A stretch of DNA of 9,605 bases, from assembly GCA_003648845.1 (NCBI GenBank), contig QMQA01000024.1, forward strand, positions 1 through 9,605, in the 5' to 3' direction. This stretch comes from Candidatus Aerophobota bacterium. GTDB lineage: Bacteria; Aerophobota; Aerophobia; Aerophobales; B3-G15. Position numbers and translations under genes: made by a program. The notes below the pieces were generated by a model. That model was not told where the DNA came from. It searched no databases and saw nothing but the letters and a program-made list of their open reading frames with translations. Below are positions 1-6,164 of this stretch, one piece after another (the stretch's first letter is position 1; every line of letters starts with the position of its first letter).

Positions 1-163
1 AATAGAGATTCACCAGGAACTATCCCACAAAATAGATCTGGTAAGCAAAGACCCTTATGGTGAGGGCTGGATGATCAAAGTAAAGATAGAAAATCCAGAA
101 GAGTTAAATAGCCTAATGGGCCCGGACGAATATGAGGAGTGGATAAAGCAGGAGGAAAAATAA
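1..163 (+). CDS. gcvH: Glycine cleavage system H protein, C-terminal part (5' end outside window)
   Basis: The frame starting at base 2 is open from the window edge to a TAA at 161-163 and gives the last 53 residues of a GcvH protein. The segment DPYGEGWMIKVKI followed by ENPEEL is the conserved C-terminal block of the family, where 'DPYGEGW' is nearly invariant. GcvH carries a lipoyl group that accepts the aminomethyl moiety from the P-protein and passes it to the T-protein and then to the L-protein in the cytoplasm. The lipoyl-lysine motif lies upstream of the window, so activity cannot be judged here. The ending, a short acidic helix finishing in EEWIKQEEK, is normal for the family, so the 3' end looks intact. 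The next possible ATG directly abuts the stop codon, but the next real gene probably starts at 281. The matching P-protein genes lie 7.1 kb downstream on the same strand. Confidence 0.93.
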   Translation, partial: IEIHQELSHKIDLVSKDPYGEGWMIKVKIENPEELNSLMGPDEYEEWIKQEEK

Positions 164-280
164 ATGAAAGGGCAGATAGACAGGCCAAAAAAGGAGGTGA
201 TAGACCAAGCAGGCCAAAGTCTACGCTGGCAAAAATCATGGAGCATAAAAAAACCTGAACCTGGGAAAAGGAGACAAAAA
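164..280 (+). other. Leader region between gcvH and livK with orphan anti-SD-complementary site and short repeat
   Basis: This 117-base gap has no stop codon in the livK frame, so livK could formally be extended to an ATG at 164. The extension would put about 39 charged, non-hydrophobic residues in front of a clear signal peptide, so I treat it as non-coding leader. It holds AAAGGAGGTGAT at 190-201, a 12-base match to the complement of the conserved 16S rRNA 3' end, with no start codon at a usable distance. It also holds an imperfect direct repeat: GATAGAC then AGGCCAAA at 175-189, and again at 199-218 with a 5-base insert. I see no convincing -35/-10 promoter, riboswitch or terminator. Whether transcription restarts here is unknown. 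Confidence 0.4.
268..273 (+). promoter_or_regulatory. Ribosome binding site that sets the livK start
   Basis: AAGGAG lies 7 bases upstream of the ATG at 281. This spacing, together with the signal peptide that begins immediately at that ATG, decides the start against the longer in-frame reading from 164, which has no separate spaced ribosome binding site. Confidence 0.75.
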
Positions 281-1573
281 ATGAGTAAAAAAGGAAGGAA
301 AACTTTTTTTGTAATTTGTACATTGATTGTTATCCTCCTGGTTGGTGAGATGGCCTTCTCTGCTAAACCTTACAAAATCGGGTCTCTTCTTCCCTTAACC
401 GGGGACTCTGCTCCCTTCGGCCTGCCTCAGCAAACCGGTGTGAGATTAGGTGTAAGGGATGTGAACCTGGCGGGTGGAATTCTGGGCAGAAAACTTGTCT
501 GTGTATATAGAGACTCAGGATCTATGCCTACTCCTGGCGTTGATGCTACTATGAAATTAGTCAAAATTGATAGAGTTCCTTATGTAATTGGAGGTTTCTC
601 CAGTGGGGTAACTATGGCTGCTGCCAAGGCAGTTACTATCCCTAACAAGATTGTCCATATAGGTCAAGGTTGCACCTCTCCTCTGCTTTCTGTTATGAAA
701 GACGATGATTACTTTTTCAGAGCCTGCATGCATGATTTGTATCAAGGAGCAGCACTGGCAGAGATGATGTGGGAGGACGGAGCAAGAAAAATTGTCCTAA
801 ACTACGCCAATAATCCATACGGTCTTGGTATAGCCGATGCTACTGCCCAGAGGTTCACGGAACTGGGAGGGGAGGTACTGGCCAAAATCCCCCATGAGCT
901 TGGAAAACCCAGCTACAAAGCGGAATTATCGATGGTTTTCGAGCGTACCCCTAAGCCTGATGCTGTAGCAATGATAGTTTACCCGGAAGACATGATAGTT
1001 ATGGGCAAACAAGCAATAGCCATGGGATACGGACCAGACGTAATTCCCTGGTATGGATGTGATGCCTGGATGGCACCGGAAGTAGTAGAAGGAATAGGGG
1101 CAAAGAACCTTGAAGGTGTCAAAGGTACAGCTTCAGGTGTTCTACCAGGTCCTTCCCTGGAAACCTTTCGAAAAGAATATGAGGAAGAATTTGGCACATT
1201 TCCAACCAAGCCCTTTATTGAACCAGGATATGATGCCGTAGTAGCTTTCGCTGTAGCTGTTGCCAGATCCGGTAAGCTGCCTGAGGAGCTCACGCCTAAG
1301 GATATAAGAGACAATATGAGACCAGCCAACAACGCTCCAGGAAGGAAATTCTATGCAGGACCTGAGGAGATAAAGAAAGGACTCGCCTGGGCAGCACAGG
1401 GAATAGATACTGACTATGTAGGTGTTGCCAGTACAGTAGAATTTGACAAGTACGGGGATATAGTGGGAGCGGTCGCTATCTGGCAGGTAAAAGAGGGTAA
1501 AATAGTAGTAATAGAAAATCTTCTGCCAGAACCAGTCTCCAGAGAAAAACTTGGCCCAAGATACCTACCTTAG
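281..1573 (+). CDS. livK: ABC transporter periplasmic amino-acid-binding protein (LivK type)
   Basis: This encodes a 430-residue precursor of the Leu/Ile/Val-binding protein family (periplasmic binding protein type 1 fold, Peripla_BP_6), which captures an amino acid outside the inner membrane and delivers it to the LivHM permease. Residues 1-27 form a signal peptide: a KKGRK basic start, a hydrophobic core of about residues 9-22, and a likely cleavage after AFS at 25-27. There is no lipobox cysteine at the cleavage region. The mature protein opens with KPYKIGSLLPLTGDSAPFG, the typical family start (IG..LPLTG at the ligand cleft), followed by GVRLGVRDVN and an IGGFSS segment matching the family's usual 'GP..S' ligand loop. 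A late PGYDAVVAFA helix is also typical. ATG 281 is preceded by AAGGAG. The gene heads a complete importer operon, and a stem-loop follows its stop. Family members bind branched-chain amino acids, other neutral amino acids, amides or aromatic acids, so the substrate is undetermined; context suggests a small amino acid such as alanine or glycine. Confidence 0.9.
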   Translation: MSKKGRKTFFVICTLIVILLVGEMAFSAKPYKIGSLLPLTGDSAPFGLPQQTGVRLGVRDVNLAGGILGRKLVCVYRDSGSMPTPGVDATMKLVKIDRVPYVIGGFSSGVTMAAAKAVTIPNKIVHIGQGCTSPLLSVMKDDDYFFRACMHDLYQGAALAEMMWEDGARKIVLNYANNPYGLGIADATAQRFTELGGEVLAKIPHELGKPSYKAELSMVFERTPKPDAVAMIVYPEDMIVMGKQAIAMGYGPDVIPWYGCDAWMAPEVVEGIGAKNLEGVKGTASGVLPGPSLETFRKEYEEEFGTFPTKPFIEPGYDAVVAFAVAVARSGKLPEELTPKDIRDNMRPANNAPGRKFYAGPEEIKKGLAWAAQGIDTDYVGVASTVEFDKYGDIVGAVAIWQVKEGKIVVIENLLPEPVSREKLGPRYLP

Positions 1574-1585
1574 AATTATCTAAAG

Positions 1586-1620
1586 AGAAGCTCTCCCGGT
1601 TTAAACCTGGGAGAGCTTCT
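1586..1620 (+). promoter_or_regulatory. Strong intercistronic stem-loop between livK and livG
   Basis: The arms at 1586-1597 (AGAAGCTCTCCC) and 1609-1620 (GGGAGAGCTTCT) pair perfectly over 12 bases. The loop side, 1598-1607 (GGTTTAAACC), is itself self-complementary and extends the stem past a single bulged T at 1608. The hairpin is followed by an A-rich run (AAAAATAAAAAA) that leads into the livG ribosome binding site, not by a T-run, so it is not a standard intrinsic terminator on either strand. Hairpins in this position, after a binding-protein gene and before the membrane genes, are known to protect the upstream mRNA from 3' decay (as with malE) and raise the dose of binding protein. Partial termination or processing is possible. 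Confidence 0.7.
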
Positions 1621-1630
1621 AAAAATAAAA

Positions 1631-1637
1631 AAGGAGG
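1631..1637 (+). promoter_or_regulatory. Ribosome binding site for the GTG start of livG
   Basis: AAGGAGG sits 6 bases before GTG 1644, immediately after the A-run that follows the stem-loop. It supports a GTG start, because no ATG in that frame lies near the conserved N-terminal strand of the ATPase. Confidence 0.8.
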
Positions 1638-1643
1638 ATCAGA

Positions 1644-2408
1644 GTGCCTCCAATACTGGAAATAAAAAATGTAAGCAAAAGTTTTGGAGGGATTAGGGCA
1701 GTCAGAGATTGCTCGCTGAAGGTTGAACGCGGGAAAATTACCGGATTAATTGGACCCAATGGAGCTGGTAAAACTACCCTCTTTAATTTAATTACCGGAT
1801 TTTATGAGATGGACTCTGGTGAAATTTTCTTCAACGGTGAGAAATTGCAACCAGGACTCCAACCCCACGAGGTGTTTCTTAAGGGAATATACAGATCATT
1901 CCAGATCACGCGGGAGTTCCACAACATAACTGTACTGGAAAATTTGTTAGCAGTTCCACCAAAGCAAGAAGGTGAACAGCTCTGGATGAACTGGTTCAGA
2001 CCAGATAAGGTAAAAAAACAAGAAAATGAGTATATTGAAAAGGCTATGGACATACTAAAATTCCTGGAACTGGACGGAAAAGCTGGTGAACTTGCTGGGA
2101 ATCTGGCAGGAGGGGAAAGAAAATTGCTCGAGTTGGGAAGAATGATGATGGTGGAACCGGAGCTTGTTTTGCTGGACGAACCAGAAGCAGGAGTCCCTCC
2201 AGTTATGCAGGGCAAGATAAATGACTATATCAAAACAATATCCAGAGAGAAAGGAATAACCTTTTTTGTAGTAGAGCACGATATGAATGTAATTATGAAG
2301 TTGTGCAACCCCATAATTGTTATGGTTGATGGAACTTACCTAACTGAAGGACCTCCCGAAAAAGTACAGCACGATGAAAAGGTAATAGATGCTTACCTGG
2401 GGAGGTAA
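1644..2408 (+). CDS. livG: Branched-chain/neutral amino acid ABC transporter ATP-binding protein LivG
   Basis: This is one of the two cytoplasmic ATPases that drive the LivHM permease; at 254 residues it is the usual LivG length. Walker A is GPNGAGKT at 37-44, the Q-loop glutamine is Q87, the signature is LAGGE at 154-158, Walker B is LVLLDEP at 174-180 with catalytic E179, and the switch histidine is H212 (VVEHD). The final part, GPPEKVQHDEKVIDAYLGR, is the C-terminal tail specific to LivG-type ATPases. The start is GTG, justified by AAGGAGG 6 bases upstream. The signature is odd: the serine of LSGGQ (LivG proteins usually read LSYGQ) is alanine here, and the last residue is glutamate. Because LivG and LivF form a heterodimer, this affects the site that uses LivF's Walker motifs. 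The gene is followed at once by livF, whose ribosome binding site overlaps the livG stop codon. Confidence 0.93.
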   Translation: MPPILEIKNVSKSFGGIRAVRDCSLKVERGKITGLIGPNGAGKTTLFNLITGFYEMDSGEIFFNGEKLQPGLQPHEVFLKGIYRSFQITREFHNITVLENLLAVPPKQEGEQLWMNWFRPDKVKKQENEYIEKAMDILKFLELDGKAGELAGNLAGGERKLLELGRMMMVEPELVLLDEPEAGVPPVMQGKINDYIKTISREKGITFFVVEHDMNVIMKLCNPIIVMVDGTYLTEGPPEKVQHDEKVIDAYLGR

Positions 2409-2413
2409 GATAA

Positions 2414-3133
2414 ATGGCTAAAGAAGAAAATATAATACTTGAGACCAATAAAGTAACTGCTGGTTATGGAGGAGTGGATGTATTGTTTGATGCCTCTATA
2501 AGGGTAAAAAAAGGAGAGATAGCAGCAATAATAGGACCCAATGGAGCTGGAAAAACCACTCTTTTGAGAACTATATCCGGTGTTTTATCTCCAAGAAAAG
2601 GTGAGATAATCTTTAAAGGTGAGAGGTTAAACGGCAAAACTCCCAGAGAACGCTTAGAATTAGGTATAGGTTACATTCCCCAGGAAGACAAAATATTCCC
2701 AAAAATGAGCTGTATTGATAATCTGCGCATGGGGGCTTATACTCTGCCAAAAGAAAAATTCTCAGAAATGCTGGAAAGAGTTTACCAGCTTTTTCCGATA
2801 TTAAAAGAAAGAAGGAACCAGATTGCTGGGCAGTTCTCTGGAGGACAAAGACAAATGCTGGCTATAGCCAGAGCATTAATGGTTGAACCGGACCTTTTGC
2901 TGTTGGATGAACCCACTTCCGGTCTGCAACCATCTCTTGTAAAGGAAGTTCTGGATAAAGTAAAGGAGCTACATAAACAGGGAATAACCGTACTTATAGT
3001 TGCCCAAAATCGAGAGGCATTAGAAATAGCTGAAAGGGGATATTTAATCCGGGCTGGACAGGTTGTACTTGAGGACACAGTAGAGGGTTTACTAAAAAAT
3101 GATCAAGTTATGCAACTTTATTTTGGAGGTTAA
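2414..3133 (+). CDS. livF: Branched-chain/neutral amino acid ABC transporter ATP-binding protein LivF
   Basis: This is the second ATPase of the importer, 239 residues and the normal LivF length. Walker A is GPNGAGKT at 41-48, the Q-loop is Q90 in YIPQED, the signature is a canonical FSGGQ at 141-145, and Walker B is LLLLDEP at 161-167 with E166. The switch position, histidine in most ABC ATPases, is Q198 (IVAQN). LivF proteins commonly have glutamine here in a 'VEQN' motif; this one has alanine in place of the preceding glutamate. The lack of a long insert and of the LivG tail separates it from LivG. GGGGAGGT at 2399-2406 runs into the livG stop and lies 7 bases before ATG 2414, so the two ATPases are probably translated in a coupled way, in keeping with their one-to-one assembly. 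Confidence 0.93.
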   Translation: MAKEENIILETNKVTAGYGGVDVLFDASIRVKKGEIAAIIGPNGAGKTTLLRTISGVLSPRKGEIIFKGERLNGKTPRERLELGIGYIPQEDKIFPKMSCIDNLRMGAYTLPKEKFSEMLERVYQLFPILKERRNQIAGQFSGGQRQMLAIARALMVEPDLLLLDEPTSGLQPSLVKEVLDKVKELHKQGITVLIVAQNREALEIAERGYLIRAGQVVLEDTVEGLLKNDQVMQLYFGG

Positions 3134-3136
3134 ATT

Positions 3137-4054
3137 ATGGGTGGATGGATAGTATCTGGATTAGTGTATGGAAGTATAGTAGCACTGGGAGCTTTGGGTT
3201 GCTCATATGTACTTCTCATACAGAGGTATTTTAATTTTACAGTAGCTCCCTGGCTCGCTCTTGGTGCTTATTTTGCCTGGACTATGAAGCAAATTTTACC
3301 CCAGTGGGGAGGGGTAGAGCTGGTAATAGCTGCCATAGTTTCGATGGTCGCTTTAGGGATAGCTATGACCGCAGCAGACAAAGCTCTATTTAAGCCATTA
3401 AGAGATAGGGGAGCTCCTTTTATGTTCTTTTACCTGACCTCGTTTGGACTGTTATTTGCAGTAAGAAGTATCATCTGGCTTATCTGGGGTCCTCAGCCAA
3501 AATACTATTATCCAGGAGCTTCTGTCGGAATAAAAGGTCCCTGGGGGATCATGGTGACACCAGCTGAGCTTCTTACCTTGATAGTAGCTGTGGTGGTGGT
3601 GGTCGCTCTATATTTTTTCCAATATCGGACAAAATTGGGCCGAGGAATGCTGGCAACCGCTCAGAATCCTATGTTGGCAAGTGTATGTGGGGTTGAACCA
3701 GAGACTGTTCATACAACAACTACTATGATTGCCGGGTTTGTGACGGCACTTGCCGGAATACTTTATGGACTTACCATCCAGATTCGTCCCCTTATGGGAT
3801 GGTTTATACTCTTGGGAATATTTGTGTGTGTAGTTTGTGGTGGAGAAGGGGCTATCCTGGGGACCTTGGCCGCCGGTTATCTGGTAGGAATAGCGGAAGA
3901 ATTTGGTTCAAATTTAATTCAGATACCTCTTAATTTTTGGGGAGTCCCCGTTGAGATGAGTGCTTATAAAGTCGCCCTATCCTGTGCATTGTTCTTGGTG
4001 GTAATATATTTCAGGCCGCAGGGAGTCTGGAAAGGAACTTTTTTAGAGAGGTGA
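3137..4054 (+). CDS. livH: Branched-chain/neutral amino acid ABC transporter permease LivH
   Basis: This is an inner-membrane permease of the BPD_transp_2 (LivH/LivM) family, 305 residues, with about eight hydrophobic segments spread from residue 5 to about 295. The N-terminal GLVYGSIVALGALG is the typical LivH opening. The cytoplasmic loop from about Y163, TKLGRGMLATAQNPMLASVCG, is the conserved coupling loop that contacts the ATPases. The late block GGEGAILGTLAAGYLVGIAEE matches the conserved 'GG.G...G...GG...G..E' region, and the chain ends in the usual YFRPQG. The first loop reads YFNFTVAPWLALGAY at 31-45; most LivH proteins have a 'LNFAHG...MLGAY' version, so the normally conserved His-Gly is missing. 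Only 3 bases separate it from livF, and GGAGGT at 3125-3130 precedes ATG 3137 by 6 bases. It pairs with LivM to form the translocation pore. Confidence 0.92.
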   Translation: MGGWIVSGLVYGSIVALGALGCSYVLLIQRYFNFTVAPWLALGAYFAWTMKQILPQWGGVELVIAAIVSMVALGIAMTAADKALFKPLRDRGAPFMFFYLTSFGLLFAVRSIIWLIWGPQPKYYYPGASVGIKGPWGIMVTPAELLTLIVAVVVVVALYFFQYRTKLGRGMLATAQNPMLASVCGVEPETVHTTTTMIAGFVTALAGILYGLTIQIRPLMGWFILLGIFVCVVCGGEGAILGTLAAGYLVGIAEEFGSNLIQIPLNFWGVPVEMSAYKVALSCALFLVVIYFRPQGVWKGTFLER

Positions 4055-4058
4055 AATT

Positions 4059-5009
4059 ATGGGTTATCTTATATCCATTTTATGCATAGGTGCTTCATAT
4101 GCAATAGCTACTCTCGGATTAAATCTGCAGTGGGGATATACCGGGCTTTTTAACATTGGAGTAGCTGCCTTTTTCGCTGTGGGTGCTTACACCTCAGCTA
4201 TTTTAACAGGGCCTGACTGGGGTGGTATGATTGGAGGCTTTGGTCTGCCCTATCCTGTTGGACTGGCAGGAGCAGTAGTTTTTGCCGCTCTTTTAGCTTA
4301 TGCTATTGCTTTTGTTCTCCGTCTGGAATTTGGCTTCTTAGCTATTGCCTCTATTATGCTCTCAACTGTTGTGATCCTGATATTCAAAAACGAAATGTGG
4401 TTAACTAACGGGGTATGGGGAATTGGAGGAATACCCAGACCATTTGGCGAGATGCTAAGTCCGGCTACCTCTGATTGGGTATATACAGCAGTAGCCTTAG
4501 GTATCTTGGTAGGAGTTTACTTTTTGCTTGAGAAAGGAGTTAGATCTCCCTGGGGAAGAACTCTGGGAATAATAAAGGAGGATCCGACCTTAGCTGAAAT
4601 GGTGGGGAAAGATGTTTACAAGTGGAGAAGGACATCCTGGATAATCGGGAGTATGTATATGGGACTCGCCGGAGCCGTGTATGGACATTACATCCAGTAT
4701 ATAAACCCAAGAACTTTTGATGATGTTATGATTACTTTCCTCTGTCTATGTATGGTAGTTATTGGGGGTTCCGGGAATAATAAAGGTTCCATACTGGGTG
4801 CTTATGTTCTGTGGGGTACCTGGACAGTGAGTGAGATTCTTACAGGTTTTTTACCGGAAGCCTGGCAGTTGCGCGCTCCTTTCGTCCGGGTTTTGGTTAT
4901 AGGAATAGCTATTATCTTGCTCCTCCGGTTCAGACCTCGAGGTCTAATTGGTAGAGAAGCAGCCATATCAAAGATGGGCGAGAGGATAAGAACAGGACGA
5001 GTCGAGTAA
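4059..5009 (+). CDS. livM: Branched-chain/neutral amino acid ABC transporter permease LivM
   Basis: This is the second membrane subunit, 316 residues, with about eight to ten hydrophobic stretches. The motif GYTGLFNIGVAAFFAVGAY at 26-44 is the characteristic LivM loop ('G..gL.n.G.aaF..iGAY'). The cytoplasmic coupling loop, about residues 163-190, contains SPWGRTLGIIKEDPTLAEMV, close to the family's 'S..GRa..aIreDe.aA...G'. The later block GGSGNNKGSILGAYV and the RFRPRGLIG end are also typical. LivM can be longer in enterobacteria; this length is common elsewhere. A ribosome binding site (AGGTGA) overlaps the livH stop and lies 4 bases before ATG 4059, so the permeases are probably translated together. 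The 27-base gap to alr contains no terminator, so transcription very likely continues into the alanine genes. Confidence 0.92.
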   Translation: MGYLISILCIGASYAIATLGLNLQWGYTGLFNIGVAAFFAVGAYTSAILTGPDWGGMIGGFGLPYPVGLAGAVVFAALLAYAIAFVLRLEFGFLAIASIMLSTVVILIFKNEMWLTNGVWGIGGIPRPFGEMLSPATSDWVYTAVALGILVGVYFLLEKGVRSPWGRTLGIIKEDPTLAEMVGKDVYKWRRTSWIIGSMYMGLAGAVYGHYIQYINPRTFDDVMITFLCLCMVVIGGSGNNKGSILGAYVLWGTWTVSEILTGFLPEAWQLRAPFVRVLVIGIAIILLLRFRPRGLIGREAAISKMGERIRTGRVE

Positions 5010-5036
5010 AATTCTAAGAAACGGAGTAAAGGTAAA

Positions 5037-6164
5037 ATGAGACCCACGAGAGTAGAAATCGACTTAGACAGTATTGCCTATAATATTCACCAGATACGTA
5101 AGAAGGTTGGTAATAAGACAAAAATAATGGCAGTGATGAAGGCTAATGCCTACGGACATGGAGCAGTCGAGGTAGCAAAAGTTGCCATAGATGCCGGAGC
5201 CCAGTGGTTAGCTGTAGCTTTAGTTGAGGAGGCAATTCAGCTGCGTGAGGCTGGAATTCAATCACCAATTCTAATTCTGGGGTCAACTCCACCAGACCAG
5301 GTCCACGAGGTAATCAAATATAACTTATCTCAGACTGTTTGCAGTAGAGAGCTAATTGAGACCTTATCAAATGAGGCTCAATCCTGGAATCAAACTGCCA
5401 AAGTCCACATAAAGGTAGATACCGGGCTGGGAAGATTGGGGATTTTCCCGGAGGAAGTAGCTGCTTTTGTTAAGGAGAGCTCGTGTCTGGAAGGTATTGA
5501 AATAGAGGGCATCTTTACTCATTTTTCGGTAGCAGATGAGGATAAAGCTTTTACCGAACTGCAGATCAAAAAGTTTAAAGAGGTAATTTCTAATTTAGAG
5601 AGGGAAAAAATTCACATTCCTCTAAAGCATGCTGCCAATAGTGCAGCAGTCGTGGGTTTTGCTTCATCTTATTTTAACTTAGTAAGACCAGGGATTATAC
5701 TTTATGGACTTTATCCCTCACCTGAAATGAATCGGACAATACCCTTAAAACCTGCTATGAGTTTTAAAACCAAGATAACTTATTTAAAAAGAGTACCTGC
5801 AGGATATAGTCTTAGTTACGACAGAACTTTCACTACTAAGAGAAAAAGTTTAATCGCTATCTTGCCCGTAGGCTATGCAGATGGTTACCCCAGAGCTTTA
5901 TCCAACAAAGGAGAGGTACTTATCAAGGGAAAAAGAGCTCCCGTGGTAGGCATGATATGTATGGATATGACCCTGGTAGATGTTACTCATATTCCAGATG
6001 TGAAGGTAGGTGATGAAGTGGTTTTGTTTGGCAAGCAAAACGGTGCACAGATTTCGGCAGATGAAATTGCCTCAAAATCAGATCTCATTAATTATGAGAT
6101 TCTGTGTGGCATAAGCAAAAGAGTCCCCAGGATATATAAAAGGAGAGATGGAGGAAATAAATGA
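5037..6164 (+). CDS. alr: Alanine racemase (PLP-dependent)
   Basis: This encodes a 375-residue fold-type III PLP enzyme that interconverts L- and D-alanine in the cytoplasm. PLP-binding Lys35 lies in AVMKANAYGHG, the family signature. Other conserved blocks are KVDTGLGRLG at 126-135, GIFTHFSVAD at 158-167, the HAANSAA stretch around 198-204, and LVRPGIILYGLYP at 215-227. The second catalytic base is Tyr261 in SLSYDRTF, equivalent to Tyr265 of the Geobacillus enzyme; most homologues have glycine after this tyrosine, here it is Asp262. LPVGYADGYPR and GMICMDM at 305-311 complete the C-terminal beta domain. The length is normal. The ribosome binding site is only moderate (CGGAG 10 bases, or AAAGG 4 bases, before the ATG). 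The usual role is D-alanine supply for peptidoglycan, but overlap with ald and location in an amino-acid uptake cluster suggest a catabolic role, converting D-alanine to L-alanine for oxidation. Confidence 0.96.
   Translation: MRPTRVEIDLDSIAYNIHQIRKKVGNKTKIMAVMKANAYGHGAVEVAKVAIDAGAQWLAVALVEEAIQLREAGIQSPILILGSTPPDQVHEVIKYNLSQTVCSRELIETLSNEAQSWNQTAKVHIKVDTGLGRLGIFPEEVAAFVKESSCLEGIEIEGIFTHFSVADEDKAFTELQIKKFKEVISNLEREKIHIPLKHAANSAAVVGFASSYFNLVRPGIILYGLYPSPEMNRTIPLKPAMSFKTKITYLKRVPAGYSLSYDRTFTTKRKSLIAILPVGYADGYPRALSNKGEVLIKGKRAPVVGMICMDMTLVDVTHIPDVKVGDEVVLFGKQNGAQISADEIASKSDLINYEILCGISKRVPRIYKRRDGGNK

Noticed and set aside
201..223. Possible hairpin TAGAC/GTCTA in the livK leader, considered as a riboswitch stem
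   Set aside because: It has only 5 base pairs across a 13-base loop, and no conserved glycine-riboswitch core or other known aptamer pattern could be recognised.
164..280. Longer livK reading from ATG 164 (39 extra residues)
   Set aside because: The extra segment is charged and would bury a clear signal peptide. ATG 281 has its own well-spaced AAGGAG and places the signal peptide at the N-terminus.
979..1332. Minus-strand open frame of 117 codons inside livK
   Set aside because: It lies wholly within a well-supported gene, its translation shows no family motif, and it has no plausible context. It is a shadow frame.
1586..1620. Rho-independent terminator between livK and livG
   Set aside because: The stem is strong, but an A-run rather than a T-run follows it, and the minus strand has no T-run either. 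The downstream genes clearly belong to the same importer.
5010..5036. Possible operon boundary between livM and alr
   Set aside because: The gap is 27 bases with no hairpin, T-run or promoter-like motif, so read-through is the simpler reading.
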